From an uncultured Planctomycetaceae bacterium (lineage in GTDB: Bacteria > Planctomycetota > Planctomycetia > Planctomycetales > Planctomycetaceae), in contig CAIOTJ010000107.1 in assembly GCA_903861195.1 (NCBI GenBank), forward strand, positions 1-32,185: a stretch of DNA of 32,185 bases, read 5' to 3'. The first letter of the stretch is position 1. Every line of letters starts with the position of its first letter. Shown piece by piece: positions 8,410 through 16,160 of this stretch. Below the pieces are notes generated by a model. The model made no database searches and was not told the DNA's origin. It saw nothing but the letters and a program-made list of their open reading frames with translations. A program made the translations under genes and the position numbers.

Positions 8410-9231
8410 ATGAAAACCCACAAGTCGCCCGGCCCCCGTCGAACCACGTTGTCTCTGGGAAACCTCGCGGTCGTCCTGACCGCGGTACTGGCGCTGGGGG
8501 CTCCCGCCGCCCACGCCGGCATCATCGGCATCAACACCCCCTCCTCGTCGGTCGCCACCATCAACTTTGATGACACCAACTCGAACGGGCCTCCGTTGGG
8601 CATCACCAACACCGGGCCGTCGGTCACTTCCTGGAACGGCAGCCTCGTCTCGCTGCCGCTGACCACCGACCCCAACACCCTCGACCAGGCCAGCGGCAAC
8701 ATCTCGGCCTCGTTCGTCCCCTCGGGGAACGTCTACGCGCTCAATTTCAGCAGCATTCTGCTGACCCAACCCCTCCCCGGCACCACGGGGTTCGCCGAGT
8801 TGATCTACACGTTTCAGGTCGAATTCCAGCTGGATGGCGCGGGATTGCCGGCGGGCAACCCGGTCTACTCCCCCGTGTTCAATCTGTCGGGCACCGTTCA
8901 GACAGGGGGCTTCGCGACGTTCAACGGGGTGGTCAATTACCGCGGCACCGTGGTCCCCGGTACCATCCAGACGCTGCACATTCACCAGTACGGCACGGGT
9001 TGGTTCACTCCCGGTCCCTTCACGGCCTCGATCCCCGGCAATCCCCTCGGGCAGACGACCCCGGCCCTCGTTCCGGGCACCACGCTCATTCTGGACGGGT
9101 GGTTGCGGTTCATGGTCGACCCGGCGACGATTCAGGGCTACAGCTCGACGATTCCCGAGCCGGGCACATGGGCGTTGGCATTGTCTGGTGCAGCCCTGGC
9201 CCTCGTGGGACGATGGCGGCGACGCCGCTGA
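8410..9231 (+). CDS. PEP-CTERM sorting-domain protein, second of a tandem pair
   Basis: 273 residues from the ATG at 8410, with GAGG about ten bases upstream; the open frame reaches back to 8236, but that part does not resemble its paralogue. The signal peptide ends APAAHA and the mature part starts GIIGINTPSSS, matching the previous gene. The match to it continues along most of the length (ATINFDDTNSNGPPLG, SLPLTTDPNT, ILLTQPLPGTTG, MVDPATIQGYS). The tail is IPEPGTW, a hydrophobic helix and RWRRRR, a typical PEP-CTERM signal. The middle segment (TVVPGTIQTLHIHQYGTGW) is different from the first copy, so the two have diverged most there. The role is unknown beyond probable surface location. 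Confidence 0.9.
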   Translation: MKTHKSPGPRRTTLSLGNLAVVLTAVLALGAPAAHAGIIGINTPSSSVATINFDDTNSNGPPLGITNTGPSVTSWNGSLVSLPLTTDPNTLDQASGNISASFVPSGNVYALNFSSILLTQPLPGTTGFAELIYTFQVEFQLDGAGLPAGNPVYSPVFNLSGTVQTGGFATFNGVVNYRGTVVPGTIQTLHIHQYGTGWFTPGPFTASIPGNPLGQTTPALVPGTTLILDGWLRFMVDPATIQGYSSTIPEPGTWALALSGAALALVGRWRRRR

Positions 9232-9268
9232 GTTGGCCCAGCCCCCTCTCGCGGCGGAGTGGAACCCC

Positions 9269-9290
9269 ATTCCCGCGATTGGCGCGGAAT
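9269..9290. terminator. Hairpin between converging genes
   Basis: ATTCC(C)GCG at 9269-9277 pairs with CGCGGAAT at 9283-9290 with one bulged base and a short loop. It sits between the ends of the rightward PEP-CTERM gene and the leftward arsC gene, so it could serve both. There is no T-tract on either side. Confidence 0.4.
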
Positions 9291-9308
9291 GACAGCGGCC
9301 CGGGTCCA

Positions 9309-9755
9309 TTACCCTTCCGAGGCGAGCAGCGTCGGCAACCGGGTCGCGACGAACGCACGGATTTCGTCGCGCACCCGGCGGTAATGCGCCAGCCCCTCTT
9401 CGGGGGTGGCGGCGTTCTTCGCCAGCTTGGGGGGGTCGTCGAACCCCACATGCACCACGCGGGTCCCGGCGGGCCAGGCGGGGCAATTCTCATCGGCGTG
9501 CCCGCAGACGGTGATCACCAAATCGAGCGGGTCGGCCAGCAGCGTCCCCACCAGCTTCGACGACTGGCCGGTGATGTCGACCCCCGCCTCGCGCATCACC
9601 TGCACGGCGTTCGGATTCATCCCGTGCGCCTCGATCCCCGCCGAGCAGGGCTCGATCTGGTCCCCCAGCAGGTGCCGGGCCCAACCTTCGGCCATCTGGC
9701 TGCGGCACGAATTGCCGGTGCACAGGAACAACACGCGGGGCTTGCGGGACGACAT
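9309..9755 (-). CDS. arsC: Arsenate reductase, thioredoxin-coupled LMW-phosphatase type
   Basis: 148 residues from the ATG at 9755, which places the catalytic loop near the N-terminus as usual. The phosphatase-like loop is CTGNSCR (Cys12 to Arg18), followed by SQMAEGWAR. The second and third redox cysteines are in CGHADENC (Cys84 and Cys91), matching the three-cysteine relay of the Staphylococcus pI258-type ArsC, which passes a disulfide to thioredoxin. The DP motif of the phosphatase fold appears at ADPLD. The enzyme reduces arsenate to arsenite in the cytoplasm. It is divergent from arsR and the aquaporin gene, sharing a 132-base control region, so the three probably form one arsenic-resistance unit. 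An LMW tyrosine phosphatase is the alternative, but the extra cysteine pair argues against it. Confidence 0.93.
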   Translation of the reverse strand: MSSRKPRVLFLCTGNSCRSQMAEGWARHLLGDQIEPCSAGIEAHGMNPNAVQVMREAGVDITGQSSKLVGTLLADPLDLVITVCGHADENCPAWPAGTRVVHVGFDDPPKLAKNAATPEEGLAHYRRVRDEIRAFVATRLPTLLASEG

Positions 9756-9820
9756 GGCGGGTCGCTGTGAACAGAGGGATCGGACGGAGCGGCCCCCGCG
9801 GGGAAGAACCCGGGGGAGGT

Positions 9821-9857
9821 CTTGCATTCTGTATTACACCGGTTAGTGTAATGCAAG
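9821..9857. promoter_or_regulatory. Nested palindromes between arsC and arsR, probable ArsR operator and divergent promoters
   Basis: An inner repeat ATTACAC (9833-9839) / GTGTAAT (9846-9852), with a six-base spacer, is enclosed by an outer repeat CTTGCATT (9821-9828) / AATGCAAG (9850-9857). The outer arms contain TTGCAT on both strands, which resembles a -35 box. For the rightward genes TAGTGT (9844-9849) lies 16 bases downstream of it. For leftward arsC, TACAGA (9833 to 9828 read on the minus strand) lies 17 bases downstream. An ArsR-family dimer bound to the inner palindrome would block both promoters. The promoter boxes are inference; the symmetry is seen directly. Confidence 0.65.
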
Positions 9858-9887
9858 AGCACTGGTCGAAAGTGGCCGCGAGGAACC

Positions 9888-10304
9888 GTGGTGAAGCAGC
9901 CATGTCAAAAGGAGGCGTGTGATCCCTGCGTGGTACGGGGCGATGTCTCCCGTCGGCCGCTGCTGGACCGCCACGAGTCGCGCCGCCTGGCGGCGGTCTT
10001 CCGCGTGTTGGCCAACGACACCCGGCTGCGGCTGCTGCACGCGCTCGTACGGGAGCCGGAATTGCCGGTTGGTTCCCTGTGTCAACTGTTGGGGATGAAG
10101 CCCCAGGCGATCTCGAACCAGCTGCGCCGTCTGGCCCGGCTGGGCGTGGTCGCTTCCCGCCGCGAGGGAACCACGATCCACTACCGCCTCATCGACCGCT
10201 GTGTCCGCGGCCTGCTCGACCAGGGGCTCTGCCTCTCCGAGACCACCTTTCCGCAACCCCGCCCCTCACGGCGGGCCTCCTCCACCTCCCGTGTCTCCCC
10301 ATGA
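9888..10304 (+). CDS. arsR: ArsR-family metalloregulator
   Basis: 138 residues from a GTG at 9888 with AGGAA close upstream; the next codon is also GTG, so the start could be three bases later. The winged helix covers about residues 35-105: VLANDTRLRLLHAL, then a recognition helix in MKPQAISNQLRRLARLG and a wing in REGTTIHYRLID. The usual ELCVCDL arsenite motif in the helix-turn-helix is replaced by LPVGSLC, with one cysteine. A separate cysteine cluster lies at the N-terminus (CQKEACDPC), a place used for metal binding in CadC-like members. It probably represses this operon and arsC until arsenite or another soft metal binds. Its TGA overlaps the aquaporin ATG (ATGA), so the two genes are likely translated together. 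Confidence 0.88.
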   Translation: MVKQPCQKEACDPCVVRGDVSRRPLLDRHESRRLAAVFRVLANDTRLRLLHALVREPELPVGSLCQLLGMKPQAISNQLRRLARLGVVASRREGTTIHYRLIDRCVRGLLDQGLCLSETTFPQPRPSRRASSTSRVSP

Positions 10305-10981
10305 ATCGCCGCGCGCTGCTGGCCGAGTTGTTCGGAACGTTTGCCCTCGTCTTCTGCGGCACCGGGGCGATTGTGATCAATGAGGTGCAGGGGGGGGCCA
10401 TCACCCACGTCGGCATCGCCCTCACCTTCGGGCTGATTGTGCTGGCGCTGATCTACGCTCTGGGAGACATCTCGGGCTGCCACCTCAACCCGGCGGTCAC
10501 CACCGGGTTCTGGCTCGCCGGCCGGTTCCCCGCCGCGCAGGTGGGACCGTACCTGGGCAGCCAATGTGCGGGGGCTCTGCTGGCGAGCGTCACGCTACGG
10601 CTGTTGTTTCCCACCGCCACGACGCTGGGGGCGACGCTGCCGGCGGGCCCGGGCTGGCAGTCATTCGTGCTGGAGTTGATTCTGACGTTGCTGTTGATGG
10701 TTGTGATTCTGTGCGTGTCGACCGGTGCGAAAGAAAAAGGAATCATGGCCGGGGTGGCAGTGGGGGCGGTGATTGCCCTCGAAGCCATGTTCGCCGGGCC
10801 GGTCTGTGGAGCCTCGATGAATCCCGCGCGGTCCCTGGCGCCAGCCGTGGTGTCGGGGCGGGTTGCCGAGTTGTGGATTTATCTGGTCGCCCCGGTGGCG
10901 GGAGCCGCTCTGGGGGTGGCCCTGTTCCAGCAACTGGCCCCGCCGGTCGACCCCCGGGGTGCGAACTCCGATCGCGGCTGA
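10301..10981 (+). CDS. aqpS: Aquaporin (MIP family), probable arsenite channel of the ars operon
   Basis: 226 residues from the ATG at 10301, which overlaps the arsR stop by four bases. Both NPA boxes are present: HLNPAV (Asn63) and SMNPARS (Asn174, with the selectivity Arg177). Six hydrophobic helices can be drawn (ELFGTFALVFCG, GIALTFGLIVLALIYAL, YLGSQCAGALLASV, ELILTLLLMVVILCV, AVGAVIALEAMFAG, WIYLVAPVAGAALGVAL). By eye alignment with AqpZ, the constriction histidine of water-only channels appears to be replaced by alanine, in line with a wider solute pore. Sinorhizobium meliloti uses an aquaporin (AqpS) in its ars operon in place of the ArsB pump, so that arsenite made by ArsC leaves by diffusion. 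The arsR-aquaporin-arsC set here fits that scheme; no ArsB or Acr3 gene is nearby. Confidence 0.88.
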   Translation: MNRRALLAELFGTFALVFCGTGAIVINEVQGGAITHVGIALTFGLIVLALIYALGDISGCHLNPAVTTGFWLAGRFPAAQVGPYLGSQCAGALLASVTLRLLFPTATTLGATLPAGPGWQSFVLELILTLLLMVVILCVSTGAKEKGIMAGVAVGAVIALEAMFAGPVCGASMNPARSLAPAVVSGRVAELWIYLVAPVAGAALGVALFQQLAPPVDPRGANSDRG

Positions 10982-11146
10982 TTGGTCAGACGCGTCAACC
11001 GCGACGGCGGGCTCATTCGGCTGATCCTCCCGCGGTCGACCAGCAAGCGACCGAGCCGCGCCGATGTGCTAAGTTCTGCCGGGGGTGACAACCTCTCCCC
11101 ACCCGCCGCTCTCTACTTGAACCGCCGCTGCGAAAAGGTTCTGGCC

Positions 11147-12148
11147 ATGAAATTCGCTCTGCCCGCTCTGTTCTCCTGGACCCTGTTCACGGCGTGCGTC
11201 GCGGAAGTCGTGTCCGCCGCCGAGCCCATTCTCGCCCCGGGGGGCAAGCCCGAGTTGCTCTCGGAAACCGGTGCCGGGGAAGGACCCGCCTGGCACCCCG
11301 AACTGGGGCTCTTGACCAGTGGTGATGGCCACGTGATGCGCCGCGACCTGCAGGGAAAGCAGTCGATCTACCGCGAACAGGCGGGGACGAATGGGCTGTT
11401 GTTCGACCGGCTGGGGCGGCTGGTGATGTGCGAGCCGGTGCGGCGCCGCGTGTCGCGGCTCGAACCCAATGGGCAGGTGACCGTGCTGACCGACAACTAT
11501 CGGGGCAAGCGGTACAACCAACCCAACGACCTGACCATCGACTCGAAGAACCGCATCTACTTCTCGGATCCCTGTTATGGCGACCGGTCGCATCTCGAAT
11601 TGCTCGATGACCAGGGGAAGCAGGTCGAGGGGGTCTACCGCATCGATCCCGATGGCAGCGTCACCCGGATCATCACGCATGAAGTCGACCGGCCCAATGG
11701 TCTGGTGGTGACCGCCGACGACAAGTTTCTGTTCGTCGCCGACAACAACAATGACACCGTCGGCGGGGCGCGGAAGCTCTTTCGGTTTCTGCTGAAGCCC
11801 GATGGCACGGTCGACTTCGCCAGCCAGAAGCTCATTCACGACTGGAAGCAGACCCGCGGCCCCGACGGCATGAAGCTCGACTCGCTGGGACGGCTGTATG
11901 TCGCGGGGGGACTGAACCGCCAGAACCCTCCCTACGAGACACAAGACCAACCGACGGCGGGTGTCTATGTCTTCTCGCCCGAGGGGGATCTGCTGCAGTT
12001 TCTTCCCATCCCGCGCGACGAGACCACCAACTGCGCCTTCGGCGGTCCCGATCTCAAGACCCTCTACGTGACCGCCGGGGGCAGCCTGTGGAAAATCCCG
12101 CTGGCGGTCGCCGGGCGCCCCGCCTGGCCGACGTTGAAAGTGCGTTGA
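11147..12148 (+). CDS. Secreted SMP-30/gluconolactonase-like protein
   Basis: 333 residues from the ATG at 11147, chosen because a signal peptide follows (MKFALPALFSWTLFTACVAEVVSAAEP). The frame is open upstream to 10982, but without protein-like features. The six-bladed SMP-30/gluconolactonase propeller is supported by the divalent-metal residues: GEGPAW (Glu45), QPNDLTID (Asn127), RPNGLVV (Asn184) and GPDGMKLD (Asp240, the proton-transfer acid). Members hydrolyse sugar lactones or related cyclic esters in the presence of Ca or Zn. The export signal places this one outside the cytoplasm, which is usual for planctomycete members. It starts 165 bases after the aquaporin gene and is probably transcribed separately; no link to arsenic is visible. 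Confidence 0.9.
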   Translation: MKFALPALFSWTLFTACVAEVVSAAEPILAPGGKPELLSETGAGEGPAWHPELGLLTSGDGHVMRRDLQGKQSIYREQAGTNGLLFDRLGRLVMCEPVRRRVSRLEPNGQVTVLTDNYRGKRYNQPNDLTIDSKNRIYFSDPCYGDRSHLELLDDQGKQVEGVYRIDPDGSVTRIITHEVDRPNGLVVTADDKFLFVADNNNDTVGGARKLFRFLLKPDGTVDFASQKLIHDWKQTRGPDGMKLDSLGRLYVAGGLNRQNPPYETQDQPTAGVYVFSPEGDLLQFLPIPRDETTNCAFGGPDLKTLYVTAGGSLWKIPLAVAGRPAWPTLKVR

Positions 12149-12873
12149 TGGCCTAAACGGGTCTTTCGGTCGCGGGACCGCTGGTTCAGTAGGGGCCGCG
12201 TGGCTCTCTGGCACCGCCGGAAACCCGGGGTGGCGAAGGCCAGTGCTCTGCCATTGCAACGAACAAGGATTGTGATCGATGGGTGGAGATGAAGTGCAAG
12301 GCGACGCATCCGGAAGTGTGTGATACCGGCACACAGATCGCTTCCGATGTGGGCTCGATTGCGAATTCCCCAAACGGGCGCCACGATCTACGACCCTCCC
12401 GTGCATTCCAACCACCCGGCCGAACCATTCCTGAAGGGAATGCATACCCTGGCCCGGGGTTGCCAAGCGGAGCGCTGGCTACCCCGGGTCCGCGCCCCAA
12501 ACGTCGCTTCATTCCTGAAGGGAATGCATATGGGGGACCTTGCTTCGACTCGGCTTGAGAAAACGACGCTCCATCGTGGCCTCACCACGCTTCGGGCCGT
12601 ACGCGATCCGCCGCCCCGCGCAAGCACCCCGCCCCCGGCCTATGCAATCCCTTCAGGATTGAGTCCTGTCTGGGGCCCGTAACCCGGGGTAGCCACGTAC
12701 CGTGGCAACCCCGGGCTAGGGTATACAAGTCCTTCAGACTTGATCCGGCCCCGAACGTATTCTGCTGGGCCAAGCCGAGTTTCGTTTCCCTCGTGACCTC
12801 GACAACAAGTTCCCGCCTCCGGCCACACGATCCACGAGCCACGGTTGTCGAGGTGACAAAGCAGCAGACCCGT
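12149..12873. repeat. Intergenic stretch with two inverted copies of a ~105-base repeat
   Basis: No gene is seen in these 725 bases, which separate two converging genes. Copy one is about 12427-12531, and copy two, in the opposite orientation, about 12640-12742. Each unit has CCTGAAGG-GAATGCAT-like blocks at both ends (12430-12445 and 12514-12529 in copy one; 12641-12656 and a degenerate block at 12722-12742 in copy two). The core of each is an imperfect palindrome containing GGCCCGGGGTTGCCA and TGGCTACCCCGGGT. The two units can pair over their whole length as a long stem with a loop of about 108 bases. Short open frames here translate the repeat (for example L-P-R-Y-V-A-T-P-G) and are not genes. 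The block may end both flanking transcripts or belong to a dispersed family; 12149-12426 holds nothing recognisable. Confidence 0.75.
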
Positions 12874-13302
12874 TCAGCGAGGCCCGGGGAGCGACAACTG
12901 CAGGCTGGGCTCGGTGCCGACCCACTGGAACTGCAGGGGTGTCGTGGCCACCTGCCCGAGGTCGGGGGGCAGAATCAGCTCCGAACCAGCGCTTTCGACC
13001 GTCACCCGGTACGCGCCTGGTTCAAGCCGGAGGGGACCTGCCGCCCCCGGCAACAGCAGTTCGAACCGGCCCCCTTCTCGCGTGGTGGCGAATCCGATTG
13101 GCTGCCAACTTCCGTTCTGCTCGCGGAACAGAGTCAGTTGCAGATCCGAGGCGACCTGGTCTGCCACCTGCAGCACTCCGGGGGTGCCCCCCTTCACCGG
13201 TCGCACACCGCCACATCCAGGCAGGCTGCAGAGGGCGACCAGCGACAGCACCCACCAGGCGCGTCGGGGGACAAGTCTCGAAGGGTGTTGTGGGTATGAC
13301 AT
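12874..13302 (-). CDS. Small lipoprotein with a carboxypeptidase-regulatory-like fold
   Basis: 142 residues from the ATG at 13302, which overlaps the stop of the PepSY gene by one base (TGATG), so translation is coupled. Residues 11-30 are a lipoprotein signal with the lipobox LPGC (Cys30). The mature part has VRPVKGG, then alternating strands (LQLTLFREQNGSWQPIGF, GGRFELLLP, LEPGAYRVTVES). This resembles the small transthyretin/CarboxypepD-regulatory-like lipoproteins common in planctomycetes, though the match is by eye. It is predicted to sit on the outer face of a membrane. It is the third gene of the DUF1559-PepSY-lipoprotein series; the function is not known. Confidence 0.8.
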   Translation of the reverse strand: MSYPQHPSRLVPRRAWWVLSLVALCSLPGCGGVRPVKGGTPGVLQVADQVASDLQLTLFREQNGSWQPIGFATTREGGRFELLLPGAAGPLRLEPGAYRVTVESAGSELILPPDLGQVATTPLQFQWVGTEPSLQLSLPGPR

Positions 13303-14675
13303 CAAGCCCCCTCCGGTTGACGGGCGGGGGCGAGTCCCAGCCAGCGGCTGACCCCCGGAACGCGACAAAGCACAAAACGTTCCACCAGCAGCACCGCCAG
13401 CAGTGAGGCCCCAAACAACGGCAACAGCACCGTCAGCAGAGCCAGCACCGCCAACAGGCCGGCGGTCCCCCGCACCGAAACCAGCGGCAGCGGCGCACCC
13501 AGCGTGCCCGGCTCGCGGCGGCGCCACCACAAAACGACGGCACTCAGGCAGACCACCACCAGGCCCAGCGCGGCGGTCAGCCCCAAGAGCTGGTTCGCGA
13601 CACCAAACAGTTGTCCTTCATGGGCGGCGATGCAGGTGCCGACGATGCGGTCGATCCAGTGTTTTTTGTCGAAGGTCTCGCGGCGGGTGATCTCGGCCGT
13701 CTGGGGTTGAAAATGGACCGTTTGCCGCAGGGGACGGTTCTGGGTATTGCTCACCGCCGTCCAGTCTCCCCCGGGTTTGGAGGGAGGTGTGATCACGGTG
13801 GGAGCGGGCAGAGCCAGGGGCAGCGCGGCCGCCACCACGCGGTCCAGCGAGGCGAGATCGGGAGGCGGCCCGGCGGTGTCACGGTCACCCCCGCCGTGGT
13901 CGGAATGACCACCCCGGCGGGGACGGGGACTGCCCGAGGGCCAATCCTGCCGGACGACCGCGGTCCCGGTCCACTGCCGCACCTGCTTGAAGTAGCCCCC
14001 CCAGAATTTGGCCCAGGGAAGTCCGGTGAACAGCAGGAAGAGCACGAGGCACGAGATCCACAGCCCGGTCACGGCATGCAGGTCGCGCCAGAAGACCCGC
14101 TGGCCCCGACCGAGGCGCGGATAGAGCACCCCCGCCGCCCCCAGGCCCCCCCGCGGCCACCACAGCAGCAGCCCCGTCAGAATGAGCACGATGGTCCAGC
14201 ACGACGCGATTTCCACCAGGTTCGACCCCCGGTCCCCCAGCCACAGCTCGCCATGCAGACGGAACATCTGGCGCATCAATCGCTCGTCCTCCACCACCTG
14301 GCCCAGCACCTCGTTACGGGTGGGGTGCACGTACACCCGCCGGGTTCCCCGGCCGTCGGCGATCAGCACGCGGCTGGCATCTCCCTCGCGGGCCGGCAAT
14401 TCGAACCCGGTGAAACGCCCCTCGGGAACCGCGGCCAGCGCCGCCGCGACCTGAGCCGAGGGAAGCCCGCGCCCGGAGGAGACCTCGTGTCCGTCGTACG
14501 GGCGGTCGAGCCAGCGCTCGACCTGGGGCTTGAAGAGATAGACCGAACCGCTCAATGAAAGCACGATCACAAACGGGATGCAGAGCAGTCCCGCGTAAAA
14601 GTGCCAGCGCCAGAGGGTGCGATAGTCGGGCCAAGACCGGGAGGAGGGAATGGAGACGGGGGTGGATTCCGACAT
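13302..14675 (-). CDS. PepSY-associated TM-helix membrane protein
   Basis: 457 residues from the ATG at 14675. The N-terminal part has WRWHFYAGLLCIPF and a first membrane helix (FVIVLSLSGSVYLF), the pattern of PepSY-associated TM proteins of iron-uptake regions. A PepSY-like periplasmic segment follows (SAQVAAALAAVPEG, TRRVYVHPTRNEVLGQV, LMRQMFRLHGELWLG). Further helices are NLVEIASCWTIVLILTGLLLWW, LWISCLVLFLLFTGLPW, LLGLTAALGLVVVCLSAVVLWW and a long pair near the C-terminus (LLAVLALLTVLLPLFGASLLAVLLVERF). Conserved histidines occur next to helices (WHFYAG, LHGELWLG, DLHAVTGLW, AHEGQLFG), possible haem or metal ligands. The family is often tied to siderophore or ferric reduction, but no receptor gene is here. 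It follows the DUF1559 gene by 77 bases and overlaps the lipoprotein gene. Confidence 0.85.
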   Translation of the reverse strand: MSESTPVSIPSSRSWPDYRTLWRWHFYAGLLCIPFVIVLSLSGSVYLFKPQVERWLDRPYDGHEVSSGRGLPSAQVAAALAAVPEGRFTGFELPAREGDASRVLIADGRGTRRVYVHPTRNEVLGQVVEDERLMRQMFRLHGELWLGDRGSNLVEIASCWTIVLILTGLLLWWPRGGLGAAGVLYPRLGRGQRVFWRDLHAVTGLWISCLVLFLLFTGLPWAKFWGGYFKQVRQWTGTAVVRQDWPSGSPRPRRGGHSDHGGGDRDTAGPPPDLASLDRVVAAALPLALPAPTVITPPSKPGGDWTAVSNTQNRPLRQTVHFQPQTAEITRRETFDKKHWIDRIVGTCIAAHEGQLFGVANQLLGLTAALGLVVVCLSAVVLWWRRREPGTLGAPLPLVSVRGTAGLLAVLALLTVLLPLFGASLLAVLLVERFVLCRVPGVSRWLGLAPARQPEGA

Positions 14676-14752
14676 GGATCAACTGCAAGAGAGATTGCGG
14701 GGCAGGGGGGCGGGACGGGGCGGGAGGATGGAGATCGGCCGCCGGGGAAGAT

Positions 14753-15931
14753 TCAGAGGTCGCCGAGCACATCCCGCCCATTCGCGCTGTGCAGGGCGCG
14801 GCAGGTGTTCCGGTCGAGACTGTCGCCGACGAACCGGACCGAACCGTCACCGAGCAGCAGGTGGGCTCCCCCCACGTGAAAACTGCGGGGGGCGAAGAAG
14901 CCGGTGAAGTGCACCACCACATCGGGAACGCGGCTGTTGGGGGTGAGGTAGCCGTTGGTGAGGGTATTGCAGGCACTGGCCTGCGCCCACGAGAGACCCC
15001 GGCCCCGCATGGCATTGCTGGTGGCGCCCCGCCAACTCGTCATGGTGGGCCAGACCACTTCGAGGCGCGGGTTGGCGATGACCCCGTCGGCGTTCTGGAA
15101 GCTGCTCCAGGCACCACCGGTCGGGGCCAGTCCCGGGATCGCCAAGCGGGCCGAGTTGACCCCGGTCGACCCATTGAGTGTCGCCTGGTAGGGAAACAGC
15201 GGCACGGTCCCGGCGGGAAGGACGAAGTCTGTGCCGACGCTGCGGACCGATTCGCTCATCAGCACGGTGTTCGACATGCCGTCGAGCAGATCGGCAAACC
15301 GGACGAACGAGTTTTCATACACGACACCGTCGGTGCGCCAGCGCAGGTCGTAATGGGCGTGCTGCCCACTGCCGAAGCTGAGCATGTAGTTGTTCCCGCC
15401 GTACCGGTAGCCGGCATGCCCCTCATTTCCCGGGGGAGCGGGGTCACTGGGGCACAGGAACAGGGGGATGTTGCGGGCGAACGCCTCGGCGAACAGGGGG
15501 TTGGGAACCAGATTGTTGAAGGGTCCCAGGAAGGCCGGTTGCCGGAAGTCGAGCAGGTTCTGCAGATTCGCCTGCTCGATGTGGGGCAACAGTCGCGCGT
15601 GAATCGAGAACCCCTGCACATTGGGGACGTAATTCTGCGCGTTGGTCATCGGCAGACCGCCGTACATCCCCTCGTAGTTGTGCAGCGCCAGCCCCAGTTG
15701 GCGCAGGTTGTTCTTGCACTGGGTGCGGCGGGCCGCCTCACGCGCCTGCTGAACCGCCGGCAGCAACAGCGCCACCAGAATGCCGATGATGGCAATGACC
15801 ACCAACAGTTCGATGAGAGTAAAACCCGGCGATCGCCTTCCCGGGCACGCCGCAGGTTTTCGCGGGACGTACCTCGATCGCGACCCCGGGCTCGAAGCAC
15901 GGCGAACAACACACCACGGCAACTGACTCAC
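14753..15931 (-). CDS. DUF1559 prepilin-like (type II pseudopilin) protein
   Basis: About 392 residues if the start is the GTG at 15931, which has AGGA seven bases in front. The frame is open to another GTG at 16000 without such a site. The prepilin signal is [28 protein letters not shown], with cleavage expected between Gly36 and Phe37 and the usual Glu five residues into the mature chain. [25 protein letters not shown] follows, the signature of DUF1559. The C-terminus has the family's [16 protein letters not shown] motif. The family is massively expanded in planctomycetes and is thought to be exported by a type IV pilus or type II secretion-like machine; the role is not known. The leader of about 36 residues is longer than for most pilins. 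It heads a probable operon with the PepSY and lipoprotein genes. Confidence 0.9.
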   Translation of the reverse strand: MSQLPWCVVRRASSPGSRSRYVPRKPAACPGRRSPGFTLIELLVVIAIIGILVALLLPAVQQAREAARRTQCKNNLRQLGLALHNYEGMYGGLPMTNAQNYVPNVQGFSIHARLLPHIEQANLQNLLDFRQPAFLGPFNNLVPNPLFAEAFARNIPLFLCPSDPAPPGNEGHAGYRYGGNNYMLSFGSGQHAHYDLRWRTDGVVYENSFVRFADLLDGMSNTVLMSESVRSVGTDFVLPAGTVPLFPYQATLNGSTGVNSARLAIPGLAPTGGAWSSFQNADGVIANPRLEVVWPTMTSWRGATSNAMRGRGLSWAQASACNTLTNGYLTPNSRVPDVVVHFTGFFAPRSFHVGGAHLLLGDGSVRFVGDSLDRNTCRALHSANGRDVLGDL

Positions 15932-16119
15932 AACCACTTTCCTGACCGGGACCCCGACCGGCGGGGCCCCGCTGAAGACGAAAAGTGGCTCGCCCTCCAC
16001 ACCAGCAAACTAAGGAACGGGTTCGACCACGGTCAAGTGATCCGGCCTTCCACCGTTCAAGGTTCAAAATTCCCTGTCGATCGGCAGTCGACCTGTTCCG
16101 GGACGGAGTCGACTGAGAC

Positions 16120-16142
16120 GGCCCCCCGGCCGGCCGGGGGCC
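16120..16142 (-). terminator. GC-rich hairpin after the kinase gene
   Basis: Arms 16120-16131 and 16132-16142 form a near-perfect palindrome centred on GGCC/GGCC with one bulged C. It lies 19 bases after the kinase stop on the leftward transcript. There is no U-tract, so termination strength is uncertain. Confidence 0.45.
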
Positions 16143-16160
16143 GGACCCGCGGGGCCACCC

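Noticed and set aside
12427-12742. Possible CRISPR array
   Set aside because: There are only two units in opposite orientation, with no regular spacers and no cas genes nearby.
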